54,886 bases of DNA from Amycolatopsis orientalis DSM 43388 (GTDB lineage: Bacteria > Actinomycetota > Actinomycetes > Mycobacteriales > Pseudonocardiaceae). Shown in pieces: positions 7,028 through 14,899 of this stretch (position 1 is the first letter of the stretch; every line of letters begins with the position of its first letter). The DNA lies in the NCBI RefSeq assembly GCF_000411975.1, contig NZ_ASXG01000189.1, positions 1 through 54,886 of the forward strand. Direction: 5' to 3'. Made by a program: the position numbers and the translations under genes. Under the pieces are notes generated by a model that ran no database searches, was not told the DNA's origin, and saw nothing but the letters and a program-made list of their open reading frames with translations.

Positions 7028-7935
7028 TGCCGAACATGCGGGAAACCTTCCTGGCCACTGCCGAAGAAATCGTCAACAGCGACCCGGACGTGGCGATCGT
7101 CCTCGCCGACATTTCGGCCGCGTCGCTCGCCGAGGCCGCGCGACGGCATCCGGACCGGGTGCTCAACGTCGGGATCCGCGAGCAGCTGCTCGTGAGCACC
7201 GGCGCCGGCCTCGCGCTCGCCGGGCTGCGGCCGATCGTGCACACCTTCAACGCGTTCCTCGTGGAGCGCGCCTTCGAGCAGATCAAATTGGACCTCAGCC
7301 ACCAGGAACTCGGCGCGGTGCTGGTGTCGTACGGCGCTTCCTACGACATGCCGATGGAAGGCCGCACGCACCAGGCTCCCGGGGACGTCGCGCTGATCGA
7401 TTCCCTGCCCGGCTGGTACGTGCACGTGCCCGGCCATCCCGAGGAGGCGCGGCGGCTGCTGCTCGACTCGGTGCCCGGCGACAGCCGGACCTACCTGCGG
7501 CTCTCCGCGCAGGAGAATGCCGAGCCGCACCTCGGCGTCGGGCTCCAGACGATCCGGCAGGGGACGCGCGGCGTGGTGCTCGCGGTCGGGCCGATGCTGG
7601 ACCGGGTGCTGCGGGCGACCGAGAGCATGGACGTGACGGTGCTCTACGCCTCGACAGTGCGCCCGTTCGACGCCGAGGGGCTGCGGGCCGCGGTGGCAGA
7701 AGCGGCCGGAGCGACTGGAGTGGCTGACGTGGCGCTGGTGGAGCCGTACCTCAAGGGGACCTCCGCGCATTGCGTCGCCGACGCGCTCGTGGACCGGCCG
7801 CACCGGCTGCTTAATCTCGGCGTCCGCCGGGACGCCGAGGTGCGGATCTACGGCACGCTCGCCGACCACGATCTCGTGCACGGGCTCGACGCCGGTTCGA
7901 TCGAGCTGTCGCTCAAGGAATTCTTCCCCGGATGA
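7027..7935 (+). CDS. transketolase, C-terminal (Pyr) subunit
   Basis: A 302-residue partner of the preceding gene, with the pyrimidine-binding domain (VAIVLADIS, RVLNVGIREQLLVSTGAGLALAG with the activating Glu, then FNAFLVERAFEQIKLDLS) and the C-terminal transketolase domain from about residue 175. It is coupled to the first subunit through a TGATG overlap. Together they should transfer a two-carbon ketol unit, using ThDP and a divalent metal at the subunit interface. The operon is divergent from soxR, which suggests expression under redox-cycling stress rather than housekeeping. Confidence 0.88.
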   Translation: MPNMRETFLATAEEIVNSDPDVAIVLADISAASLAEAARRHPDRVLNVGIREQLLVSTGAGLALAGLRPIVHTFNAFLVERAFEQIKLDLSHQELGAVLVSYGASYDMPMEGRTHQAPGDVALIDSLPGWYVHVPGHPEEARRLLLDSVPGDSRTYLRLSAQENAEPHLGVGLQTIRQGTRGVVLAVGPMLDRVLRATESMDVTVLYASTVRPFDAEGLRAAVAEAAGATGVADVALVEPYLKGTSAHCVADALVDRPHRLLNLGVRRDAEVRIYGTLADHDLVHGLDAGSIELSLKEFFPG

Positions 7936-7968
7936 GGCGGCATCCCGGCAGCGGGCAACCGCCGGGAG

Positions 7969-8154
7969 TCACCAGCCGCGGTCGGTCCGCCGCGCCGGGT
8001 TGGCCGTGCGCGCGGTCGACCGGCGCGCCAGATCGACCTCCGCGCGGGTCTTCTGCGGCGGAATGAGCAGCTCCCTGAACTGCGGGAACGGCACGCTGTC
8101 GATGTCTTCCCGCCAGGCTTGGAACATCCGGCAGAGCAGATCGGACTCGGACAT
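7969..8154 (-). CDS. small hypothetical protein, 61 aa
   Basis: MSESDLLCRMFQAWREDID opens a 61-residue protein with an amphipathic N-terminal half and a basic C-terminus (ARRSTARTANPARR). A GAAAGAGG Shine-Dalgarno lies a few bases before the ATG at 8154, supporting this start over one further upstream. I do not recognise the family. It is convergent with the transketolase operon and divergent from hisH, with about 120 bp between. Confidence 0.55.
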   Translation of the reverse strand: MSESDLLCRMFQAWREDIDSVPFPQFRELLIPPQKTRAEVDLARRSTARTANPARRTDRGW

Positions 8155-8263
8155 TTCGTCCTCTTTCCGGGTCCGGGGGCGCCGGCGGCGCCCACACATA
8201 GCTTGGTGGATACCCGTTCGGGGAGAGAATGAAACGGGCTCGGACCGAAAATCCCCGAGAGGC

Positions 8264-8269
8264 TAGGCT
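8264..8269 (+). promoter_or_regulatory. hisH -10 element (leaderless)
   Basis: TAGGCT followed by six bases and the GTG start of hisH. The same TAGGCT is found before hisA and hisF. Confidence 0.55.
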
Positions 8270-8275
8270 CGGGTC

Positions 8276-8908
8276 GTGTCTCGTGTGGTGATCCTCGATT
8301 ACGGCTCCGGAAACCTCCGCTCCGCCGAGCGCGCCGTCGCGCGCGCGGGCGCCGAGGTGGAGGTCACCGCCGACCCGCATGCCGCGCTCGAGGCCGACGG
8401 CCTCGTGGTGCCCGGCGTCGGCGCGTTCTCCGCCTGCATGAGCGGGCTGCTGGGCGTGCACGGGCACCGGATCATCGGCAAACGGCTGGCCGGCGGACGT
8501 CCGGTGCTGGGCATCTGCGTCGGCATGCAGATCCTGTTCTCGCGCGGCGTCGAACACGGCGAGGAGACCGAGGGCACCGGCGAGTGGCCGGGCACGGTCG
8601 AGCGCCTGCACGCCGACGTGCTCCCGCACATGGGCTGGAACACCGTCCGCGCGCCCGCCGATTCGCAGCTGTTCGCCGGGATCGACCCGGACGAACGGTT
8701 CTACTTCGTGCATTCCTACGCGGCGCGGAAGTGGGAGCTGGACTCCGGCCTGTCCGGGCAGCAGCCCAAGGTGACCTGGGCGAACCACGGAGAGGACTTC
8801 GTCGCGGCGGTGGAGAACGGGCCGCTGTGGGCGACCCAGTTCCACCCGGAGAAGTCCGGGGACGCGGGGGCGCGGCTGCTGCGCAACTGGCTGGGCACGC
8901 TGGGGTAG
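8276..8908 (+). CDS. hisH: imidazole glycerol phosphate synthase, glutaminase subunit HisH
   Basis: A 210-residue class I glutamine amidotransferase. The nucleophile is Cys81 in LGICVGMQ, and the His/Glu pair is His190/Glu192 in QFHPEKS; PGVGAF and HMGWN are HisH-typical. It supplies ammonia to HisF (encoded at 12722) for the fifth step of histidine synthesis, which also releases AICAR. The GTG at 8276 lies six bases after a TAGGCT -10. It opens the his/trp region; hisA follows after 119 bp, and hisB/C/D are not in the window. Confidence 0.95.
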   Translation: MSRVVILDYGSGNLRSAERAVARAGAEVEVTADPHAALEADGLVVPGVGAFSACMSGLLGVHGHRIIGKRLAGGRPVLGICVGMQILFSRGVEHGEETEGTGEWPGTVERLHADVLPHMGWNTVRAPADSQLFAGIDPDERFYFVHSYAARKWELDSGLSGQQPKVTWANHGEDFVAAVENGPLWATQFHPEKSGDAGARLLRNWLGTLG

Positions 8909-9015
8909 CGGTTCCGCCGGGAACGCTGGGCCGATTGGCGGCCGTGCCGCTGCTCGCTCGCCGGTGCGGACGGCTGCGCGGACATCCCCCGGAAGATGCG
9001 CCGGGCCCCGCCGCT

Positions 9016-9021
9016 TAGGCT
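9016..9021 (+). promoter_or_regulatory. hisA/priA -10 element (leaderless)
   Basis: TAGGCT lies six bases before the GTG at 9028 and directly abuts the alternative GTG at 9022, so it decides the start in favour of 9028. Confidence 0.55.
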
Positions 9022-9027
9022 GTGCGC

Positions 9028-9759
9028 GTGACTTTCACGCTCCTTCCCGCAGTTGATGTTGCCGACGGCCAGGCGGTCCGACTCGTCCAGGGCGAGGCGG
9101 GCACCGAGACGTCCTACGGCAGTCCGCTCGAGGCGGCGCTGCAGTGGCAGCGCGACGGCGCCGAGTGGATCCATCTCGTGGACCTCGACGCGGCGTTCGG
9201 CAAGGGCAGCAACCGCGAGCTGCTCGCCGACGTCGTCAAGCGGCTCGACGTGCAGGTGGAGCTGTCCGGCGGCATCCGCGACGACGCGTCGCTCGAGGCT
9301 GCGCTCGCCACCGGCGCGCGCCGGGTCAACCTCGGCACCGCGGCGCTCGAGGACCCGGACTGGACGGCGAAGGTCGTGTCCGAATACGGCGACCGCGTCG
9401 CGATCGGGCTCGACGTGCGGATCACCGAGGCCGGGCACCGGCTGTCCGCGCGCGGCTGGACGTCCGACGGCGGCGACCTGTGGGAGGTCCTGGAGCGGCT
9501 CGACCGCGACGGGGCCAGCCGGTACGTCGTCACCGACGTGAGCAAGGACGGCACCCTGCGCGGCCCGAACCTCGACCTGCTGCGCGAGGTCACCGCCCGC
9601 ACCGACGCTCCGGTGATCGCCTCCGGCGGAGTGTCCAGTGTGGACGACCTGCGCGCGCTGGCCGGGCTGGCGTCGGACGGCGTCGAGGGCTCGATCGTCG
9701 GGAAGGCGCTGTACGCGGGCGCGTTCACCCTGCCGGAGGCCCTCGCCGCGGTCCGCTGA
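9028..9759 (+). CDS. priA: phosphoribosyl isomerase PriA (HisA, probably with TrpF activity)
   Basis: A 243-residue TIM barrel of the HisA/PriA type, with the catalytic Asp10 in LLPAVDVADGQAVRL, an acidic residue in VTDVSKDGTLRGPN, and phosphate-binding ELSGGIRD and IASGGVSS loops. In actinobacteria lacking trpF, PriA isomerises both ProFAR (histidine) and phosphoribosyl anthranilate (tryptophan). No trpF is found among the trp genes here, so dual activity is inferred; substrate preference cannot be read reliably from sequence alone. GTG 9028 is chosen over GTG 9022 from the -10 spacing. Confidence 0.93.
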   Translation: MTFTLLPAVDVADGQAVRLVQGEAGTETSYGSPLEAALQWQRDGAEWIHLVDLDAAFGKGSNRELLADVVKRLDVQVELSGGIRDDASLEAALATGARRVNLGTAALEDPDWTAKVVSEYGDRVAIGLDVRITEAGHRLSARGWTSDGGDLWEVLERLDRDGASRYVVTDVSKDGTLRGPNLDLLREVTARTDAPVIASGGVSSVDDLRALAGLASDGVEGSIVGKALYAGAFTLPEALAAVR

Positions 9760-9857
9760 CCGCGGGAATCGTTGCCGCGCAAGGAAATCTCCTCCGGCGG
9801 TGCCGGGCGAGCGCTGTCCGGCCGGGCGCTTCGCCACGACGCGACATCGGCGAAGAA

Positions 9858-9878
9858 CGATTACCCGCCAGGTAATCG
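9858..9878. promoter_or_regulatory. inverted repeat upstream of the DUF1330 gene
   Basis: CGATTACC-CGCCA-GGTAATCG, perfect 8-bp arms with a 5-base spacer, 65 bp before the ATG at 9943. It is operator-like rather than terminator-like because no T-run follows. Confidence 0.45.
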
Positions 9879-9942
9879 ACTCCATGCGCGGAAGGGGAGA
9901 AGATTGCTTGGCAGGCAACGAAATCGACCCGAGGAGCCGGAC

Positions 9943-10287
9943 ATGACCGCCTACGCCATCGCCCACCTGCGCCAGCCGGGAACCGTGGACCCGGAGGTCT
10001 ACGAGTACCTGGAGCTGATCCAGGCGACGCTCGACCCGTTCGGAGGCCGGTTCCTGGTGCACGGCGGACAGACCCGCGTGCTGGAAGGCGTCTGGCCGGG
10101 CGCGACGGTCGTGATCGAATTCCCGGACTTCGCCGCGGCCGAGGCGTGGTACGACTCGGCGGACTACCGCAAGATCCTGCACCTGCGCACCGATCACCTG
10201 GTCGGCGACGCGATCCTGGCCGACGGCTGCGGGCCGGACCACGATTCGGCCGCGATGGGCGCCCGGCTCCGGGCGGCGGCCCAGTGA
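9943..10287 (+). CDS. DUF1330 family protein
   Basis: A 114-residue protein of the DUF1330 dimeric alpha/beta barrel family: YAIAHLRQPGTVDPEVYEYLE, GGRFLVHGG, LEGVWPGATVVIEFPDFAAAEAWYDSADYRKI. Family members are small ferredoxin-like folds without an agreed reaction. GAGGAG at 9931-9936 supports the ATG at 9943. The gene starts the block inserted between hisA and hisF and is convergent with the PPOX-type gene one base later. The palindrome at 9858 may regulate it. Confidence 0.85.
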   Translation: MTAYAIAHLRQPGTVDPEVYEYLELIQATLDPFGGRFLVHGGQTRVLEGVWPGATVVIEFPDFAAAEAWYDSADYRKILHLRTDHLVGDAILADGCGPDHDSAAMGARLRAAAQ

Positions 10288-10288
10288 G

Positions 10289-10672
10289 TCACTCGGCGAT
10301 CTTGACCGCGATCCCGACCGTCCGATCCGGCCCGCCGCGGAGCCGGCTGAAGAACATCGTCACCCGCCCGACAATGCCGTAGTCCCGGGCGAGCACCGCG
10401 CGAATGCGCTCGGTGTCGGCGGCGTCGAGCAGCCGGGCAGTCCCGCTCACCTCGGCACCGTGCACGCGACGGCCGCGGACGTCGCAGGCCTGCAGCCGAA
10501 CCTCGCTGTTGTTGCGGATCCGTTTGACTTTGCCCGCGTTGCGTTCCGAGAACAGCACGAGTTCGTCGCCGTCGCGGGACGCCCACACCGGGGTCGGGAC
10601 CGCGCGGCCGTCGCGGCGGAAAGTGGTCAGCACGACGTACTTCTCGGCGCCGAGACGCTCCAGTTCGGACAT
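10289..10672 (-). CDS. PPOX-class (FMN/F420-type split-barrel) oxidoreductase
   Basis: A 127-residue split-beta-barrel protein: KYVVLTTFRRDGRAVPTPVWAS, LVLFSERNAGKVKRIRNN and VRLQACDVRGR are typical of the PPOX-class F420-dependent reductases of actinobacteria. The cofactor (F420 versus FMN) and substrate are not certain from sequence. Length is normal. It ends one base from the convergent DUF1330 gene and starts 19 bases after the end of the upstream membrane-protein gene, so the two minus-strand genes may be cotranscribed. Confidence 0.85.
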   Translation of the reverse strand: MSELERLGAEKYVVLTTFRRDGRAVPTPVWASRDGDELVLFSERNAGKVKRIRNNSEVRLQACDVRGRRVHGAEVSGTARLLDAADTERIRAVLARDYGIVGRVTMFFSRLRGGPDRTVGIAVKIAE

Positions 10673-10691
10673 AGCCCTACGGTAGACGGCG

Positions 10692-11126
10692 TCACCGTCC
10701 TTGGCAGCGGCCGGCAGGCGGCTGGCCGCCCGGCGTCGTCGGCACGGCGGTCGGGGTGCCGTGGTCGGCCACCTTCCGCAGCACCACGTGCGTCGTCGCG
10801 ACGTAGCCCCAGGTGCACAGCACGACCAGGGCCGCGCATAGGCCGAGAGTCGCCTTGCGCACCCTGATGCGGCCGAGGAGCGCGGAAATCCCGGCCCCGG
10901 CGAGGAGGAACAGCACGAGGGAACTGGCCTGCCACAGCGGCACGCTCAGCCCCGACCACGGCACCAGCTCGCGCAACCGGCAGGTCAGCTGCTCGCCCGC
11001 GGTGAGCTGGGCGAGGTAGTTGGCCCCGACGCACCAGACCACCAGCGCGGTGATGATCGCGGCGCCGATCCCGACGACGTACGCCGCTCGCGAAAGCGTG
11101 GTCCGAGACTCCCCCAGTTCGGACAT
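10692..11126 (-). CDS. small membrane protein, three predicted helices
   Basis: A 144-residue protein with hydrophobic segments at about residues 14-38, 62-82 and 92-112 and a Pro/Gly-rich C-terminal tail. Two Cys (in LTCRL and LCTW) lie near membrane ends. I do not recognise a family or function. It lies downstream of the sigma factor/anti-sigma-like pair on the same strand (16 bp after the end of the latter) and could belong to the same transcript. Confidence 0.65.
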   Translation of the reverse strand: MSELGESRTTLSRAAYVVGIGAAIITALVVWCVGANYLAQLTAGEQLTCRLRELVPWSGLSVPLWQASSLVLFLLAGAGISALLGRIRVRKATLGLCAALVVLCTWGYVATTHVVLRKVADHGTPTAVPTTPGGQPPAGRCQGR

Positions 11127-11142
11127 GCTTTCACGGTAGCGG

Positions 11143-12111
11143 TCAGCGGGTGCCGAGCCAGCCGTATTCCGGTGCCGGATCGAGCACGATCCCGTCCGCC
11201 ACCGCGACGAGCTGCTCGCGCGGCAACCGGCCGGAAACGGTCAGCCAGCGTCCGGACGAGAGGCGCACGGCGACCTGTGCGTCAGCCGGTCCGGAGGCGG
11301 GCACGTACGCCCCGGGAAGACCGCGCACCCGCACCGGCCCGGAGCCGCCGAGAGCAGGGGAGCCGCCGCTGATCGTCACGCGCACCTTGCCGCTCGGACC
11401 GCTGGCGTCGAGCACGGTGGTCGCGTCGTCGGAACTGCTGCCGCGCACCGTCGTGGCCTCTTCGCGAAGACCGGCGGGAAGCGGGCCGAACCGAGCCTCG
11501 CCGCGGACCCGAACCGGTTCCACGGTCACGGAATCGGCCACCTGCTCGGCCACCGCACGCGCGTCCGGGACGCCTTCCGCCTTGGCGGTCAGCACGTAGC
11601 GGTGGTCCGGCATCCAGGTCAGCGTGGCGATGGTGTCGGTCGGGCCGGTCACCATGGCGATCCGTCCGTGCACCACGATCTGGTCCTTCACCGCCGAAAT
11701 GCGCAGCGCGGTCTGCGCCCATTCCGGATCGGCCGTGGAATGCGCCGCGAGTTCCACCCGGCTCGCGCCGGACTGCCATTGCCGCACCTGCGCCGTGGTT
11801 CCGGGCCCGCCGGAACGGTACTGCTCGGTGAAGCCGTCCGGCAGCCAGCCCGGTGTGTACGCGAGCACCGGCTGCCCAGCGGCGGGCGACAGCTGCGCGG
11901 GTGCTTGGGTGACCGCGTCGACCACCAGCGGCACTCCTGCGGCGACCGCGATCACCGCGGCGGCCGCGGCGGCGAGCGCCAGGCGAGGACGGCGCCGGCG
12001 CTGGCGGGCCCGGGCGAGCGCGTTGAGCACCGCGTGACCGTCCGGCGCCCGCTCGGCGAGCCGTTCGAGGCTGTCGCGCACCAGCGTCTCGGTCTCGTTC
12101 GAGGGGGTCAT
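11143..12111 (-). CDS. membrane protein, probable partner (anti-sigma-like) of the adjacent sigma factor
   Basis: A 322-residue protein with a short cytoplasmic N-terminus (about 50 residues, Arg-rich), one membrane helix (about 52-70) and a secreted C-terminal region of about 250 residues. It overlaps the stop of the sigma gene by four bases (ATGA), which is the usual arrangement for a sigma/anti-sigma pair or the CU044_5270-like proteins found beside SigE-family sigma factors. No HxxxCxxC zinc motif is present, so it is not a classical ZAS anti-sigma. Function is inferred from topology and context. Confidence 0.75.
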   Translation of the reverse strand: MTPSNETETLVRDSLERLAERAPDGHAVLNALARARQRRRRPRLALAAAAAAVIAVAAGVPLVVDAVTQAPAQLSPAAGQPVLAYTPGWLPDGFTEQYRSGGPGTTAQVRQWQSGASRVELAAHSTADPEWAQTALRISAVKDQIVVHGRIAMVTGPTDTIATLTWMPDHRYVLTAKAEGVPDARAVAEQVADSVTVEPVRVRGEARFGPLPAGLREEATTVRGSSSDDATTVLDASGPSGKVRVTISGGSPALGGSGPVRVRGLPGAYVPASGPADAQVAVRLSSGRWLTVSGRLPREQLVAVADGIVLDPAPEYGWLGTR

Positions 12112-12623
12112 TCTCCTGCTCCGGTGGTGAGGGCGGACGGCAACGAGGGCATCCCGGCGCGCAGTGTCGCCAGCGCGCGCGAGATCTGGCTGCGCACGGT
12201 CGAGACGCCGCAACGGAGGAAATCGGCGATTTCGGCGTCGGTGTAGTTCTCGTAGTAGCGCAGGACGACCGCGGCGCGCTGTTTCCGCGGCAGGGTGGCG
12301 AGCAGGGCGAGCATTTCGTCGCGTTCGTCGTAGGCGGTGCTGGGATCGGCCGTCGGCGGGCCCAGCGAGTCGAGCACCGTGTGGTTCGACGGCACCACGC
12401 GGCGGGCGGCTCGGCGGCGCCACGAGAGGTACTCGTTGGTGATCATCCGGCGGACGTAGGTGGGCGGCGATTCGATCTTCGCCCAGCGTTGCTGTGCACG
12501 CAGCAGCACGTCCTGCACGATGTCCTGCGCGAGATGCGGGTCGTCGGCGAGGACGGTCGCGTAGCGCAGCAGCCCGTCCAGGCGTTCCGCCACGAACTCG
12601 TCGAAACCGGTGGTCACGATCAT
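12108..12623 (-). CDS. SigE-family ECF RNA polymerase sigma factor
   Basis: A 171-residue sigma factor with region 2 (FVAERLDGLLRYATVLADDPHLAQDIVQDVLLRA, about residues 9-44, then YVRRMITNEYLSWRRR) and region 4 (LATLPRKQRAAVVLRYYENYTDAEIADFLRCGVSTVRSQISRAL). It matches the actinobacterial SigE-like group that usually travels with a small membrane partner, encoded here with an ATGA overlap. The ATG at 12623 is used; a GTG two codons inside is an alternative. It lies divergent to hisF, inside the his cluster. Confidence 0.9.
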   Translation of the reverse strand: MIVTTGFDEFVAERLDGLLRYATVLADDPHLAQDIVQDVLLRAQQRWAKIESPPTYVRRMITNEYLSWRRRAARRVVPSNHTVLDSLGPPTADPSTAYDERDEMLALLATLPRKQRAAVVLRYYENYTDAEIADFLRCGVSTVRSQISRALATLRAGMPSLPSALTTGAGE

Positions 12624-12708
12624 CAGACGCGCGAGCCCCCGGTTCTGATGCTTCGGATCCGAAAATGACTGACGAAGCAGTCGCGGCGGGCTTGACCGGG
12701 CGGCCGAC

Positions 12709-12714
12709 TAGGCT
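12709..12714 (+). promoter_or_regulatory. hisF -10 element (leaderless)
   Basis: TAGGCT seven bases before the hisF ATG at 12722. No good -35 is visible at the expected distance. Confidence 0.5.
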
Positions 12715-12721
12715 GGACGGC

Positions 12722-13495
12722 ATGGCTGTGGCGGTTCGGGTGATTCCCTGTCTCGACGTCGACGCGGGCCGGGTCGTGAAGGGCGTCAACTTCGCCGACC
12801 TGCGCGACGCGGGCGACCCGGTGGAGCTGGCGCGCCGGTACGACGCCGAAGGCGCGGACGAGCTGACCTTCCTCGACGTGACCGCGTCCTCCGGGGACCG
12901 CGAAACGACCTTCGACGTGGTCCGCCGCACCGCCGAGCAGGTGTTCATCCCGCTGACCGTCGGCGGCGGCGTGCGCTCGACCGACGACGTGAACCGGCTG
13001 CTGCGCACCGGCGCGGACAAGGTGAGCATCAACACGGCCGCGATCGCGCGCCCGGAGCTGCTGCGCGAGGCGTCGCGCCGGTTCGGGGCGCAGTGCGTCG
13101 TGCTGTCCGTCGACGCGCGGCGGGTGCCCGAAGGCAGCGAACCGACGGCATCCGGCTTCGAGGTGACCACGCACGGCGGCCGGCGCGGCACCGGCATCGA
13201 CGCGGTGGAGTGGGCCGCGCGCGGCGAGGAACTGGGCGTGGGCGAGGTGCTGCTCAACTCGATGGACGCGGACGGCACCAAGACCGGGTTCGACCTCGAA
13301 CTGATCGGACTGGTCCGGAAAGCGGTGCGAGTCCCGGTGATCGCCAGCGGCGGCGCGGGCGCGACCGAGCACTTCCTGCCCGCCGTGGAAGCGGGCGCCG
13401 ACGCGGTGCTGGCGGCGAGCGTATTCCACTTCGGACAGTTGACGATCGGCGACGTGAAGGGTGCGCTGCGCACCGGCGGGGTGGTCGTGCGATGA
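12722..13495 (+). CDS. hisF: imidazole glycerol phosphate synthase, cyclase subunit HisF
   Basis: A 257-residue TIM barrel with catalytic Asp12 in VRVIPCLDVDAGRVVKG and the second Asp in LLNSMDADGTKTGFD; VGGGVRS and ASGGAGA bind phosphates. With HisH it converts PRFAR and ammonia to imidazole glycerol phosphate and AICAR. It starts the hisF-hisI-DUF1304 unit, ends in an ATGA overlap with hisI, and is driven by its own leaderless-type promoter although hisH lies 3.8 kb upstream on the same strand. Confidence 0.96.
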   Translation: MAVAVRVIPCLDVDAGRVVKGVNFADLRDAGDPVELARRYDAEGADELTFLDVTASSGDRETTFDVVRRTAEQVFIPLTVGGGVRSTDDVNRLLRTGADKVSINTAAIARPELLREASRRFGAQCVVLSVDARRVPEGSEPTASGFEVTTHGGRRGTGIDAVEWAARGEELGVGEVLLNSMDADGTKTGFDLELIGLVRKAVRVPVIASGGAGATEHFLPAVEAGADAVLAASVFHFGQLTIGDVKGALRTGGVVVR

Positions 13496-13851
13496 GCCTC
13501 GCGCCGGAGCTTTCCGCACGCCTCAAGCGCAACGCGGACGGGCTGATCGCCGCGGTCGTGGTGGACCACGCGACGTCCGACGTGCTGATGATGGCCTGGA
13601 TGAACGACGACGCGCTGGAAGCCACGCTCACCACCCGCCGCGGCACGTACTGGTCGCGCAGCAGGCAGGAACTGTGGGTGAAGGGCGAGACATCGGGGCA
13701 CGTCCAGCACGTGCGTGAAGTCCGCATCGACTGCGACGGCGACACGGTGCTGCTCCGAGTGGACCAGACCGGTCCGGCTTGCCACACGGGCACGCGCACC
13801 TGCTTCGACACCGACGAACGGCTGTTGCTTGCCGAGGAAGGCGCACGATGA
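13492..13851 (+). CDS. hisI: phosphoribosyl-AMP cyclohydrolase HisI
   Basis: A 119-residue single-domain cyclohydrolase (no fused HisE). The zinc and catalytic region reads LMMAWMNDDAL, GTYWSRSRQELWVKGETSGH, IDCDGDTVLLRV, then GPACHTGTRTCF with the conserved Cys residues. It opens the ring of PR-AMP in the third step of histidine synthesis. It overlaps hisF by four bases and the DUF1304 gene by four bases, so all three are coupled. Confidence 0.95.
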   Translation: MSLAPELSARLKRNADGLIAAVVVDHATSDVLMMAWMNDDALEATLTTRRGTYWSRSRQELWVKGETSGHVQHVREVRIDCDGDTVLLRVDQTGPACHTGTRTCFDTDERLLLAEEGAR

Positions 13852-14210
13852 CCGTCGTCGCGGACGTGCTGATCGGGCTCGTCGCCCTGATCCACCTGTA
13901 CATCGTGGTGCTGGAAATGGCTTTGTGGACCACACCGCGGGCGCGCGCGGCGTTCGGCACCACCGAGGAATTCGCCCGCGAGAGCAAGACGCTCGCCGCG
14001 AATCAGGGGCTCTACAACGGGTTCCTGGCCGCCGCGCTGATCTGGGGTCTCATCGCGGCGGACCCGGCGGGCTTCCAGCTGAAGCTGTACGGCCTGGCGT
14101 GCGTGATCGTGGCCGGGCTGTACGGGGCTGCGACGTCTTCGAAGCGGATCCTGCTCGTGCAGGTGCTGCCCGGCGGGCTCGCGCTGCTCTTCCTGCTGCT
14201 GTCGCGCTAG
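13848..14210 (+). CDS. DUF1304 family membrane protein
   Basis: A 120-residue protein with four hydrophobic segments (about 4-26, 50-70, 77-95 and 99-119) and the DUF1304 signature AANQGLYNGFLAAALIWG. The biochemical role of this family is not known. ATGA overlap with hisI implies shared translation, but nothing links it to histidine chemically. Its stop overlaps the convergent TetR gene by four bases. Confidence 0.88.
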   Translation: MTVVADVLIGLVALIHLYIVVLEMALWTTPRARAAFGTTEEFARESKTLAANQGLYNGFLAAALIWGLIAADPAGFQLKLYGLACVIVAGLYGAATSSKRILLVQVLPGGLALLFLLLSR

Positions 14211-14854
14211 TCGATGTCCCCGGTGAGATAACGCTGCAAAGTCGGCGCCACCGCCGTGACCAGCGTGTCCACCTCCGCCTCCACCATCGGCGGGAACCGC
14301 GCCACGTACCGGACCAGCCCCATTCCCACCAGCTGCGACGCGCACAACGCCACTCGCAGTTCGCGCCGGTCGCCGCCGAGGTCGCTCAGCAGGCCGGTGA
14401 AAAACTGCAGGAAGAAATCGCGCAGCACGGTGCTCGCCGCCTCGTGGCCGGCGATGCTGCGGATCAGCGCCTGGAACGTGTCGCCGCCGACGCCGTCCCA
14501 GCGGGTCAGGAAGGTGCGCACGATCCGGGAGCCCAGCTCCTCGACCGGGCCGTCGCGCAGGACCGTGACCAGTTCCGCAGGTTCGAACGGCAGCTTCAGC
14601 ACCGCTTGCGCGAACAGGCCTTCCTTGCCGCCGAACCAGTGGTTGACCATCGCCGCGTCGACCCCGGCGCGCGCGGCGATCGAGCGGACCGTCGCGCGTT
14701 CGTAGCCGTTCTCGGCGAACACCGCGCGGGCGGCTTCGAGCAGCACCGCGCGGGTGTCCTGACCAGCGGGGCGGCGGCCGCGGCGGCGGGCGGTAGTGTC
14801 TTCGGTGCTCACCGGACCATCTTGACCGGTGGCCGCCTCGAATTCAACAGTCAT
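14207..14854 (-). CDS. TetR-family regulator
   Basis: A 215-residue regulator. An Arg-rich arm (ARRRGRRPAG) precedes a typical N-terminal helix-turn-helix (ATVRSIAARAGVDAAMVNHWFGGKEGLFAQAV, about residues 53-85); the rest is helical (TetR_C-like). It is convergent with the hisF-hisI-DUF1304 unit and divergent from trpE. A palindrome covers its own start codon, suggesting autorepression. Its target and ligand are unknown; control of trpE is possible only by position. Confidence 0.88.
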   Translation of the reverse strand: MTVEFEAATGQDGPVSTEDTTARRRGRRPAGQDTRAVLLEAARAVFAENGYERATVRSIAARAGVDAAMVNHWFGGKEGLFAQAVLKLPFEPAELVTVLRDGPVEELGSRIVRTFLTRWDGVGGDTFQALIRSIAGHEAASTVLRDFFLQFFTGLLSDLGGDRRELRVALCASQLVGMGLVRYVARFPPMVEAEVDTLVTAVAPTLQRYLTGDID

Positions 14855-14860
14855 TGAATT
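14841..14860. promoter_or_regulatory. palindrome over the TetR start codon
   Basis: AATTCA-N8-TGAATT, an AT-rich inverted repeat in a GC-rich background, containing the TetR ATG (14852-14854) and ending 39 bp before the trpE start. It is a plausible autorepression site. Confidence 0.5.
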
Positions 14861-14899
14861 GAGAGCCCGCTGACCGGCGGACGCGGCCGTAGCGGCACA

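Noticed and set aside
12692..12714. TTGACC plus TAGGCT as a full hisF -35/-10 promoter
   Set aside because: The spacer is only 11 bases, too short for a sigma-A promoter; only the -10 is retained.
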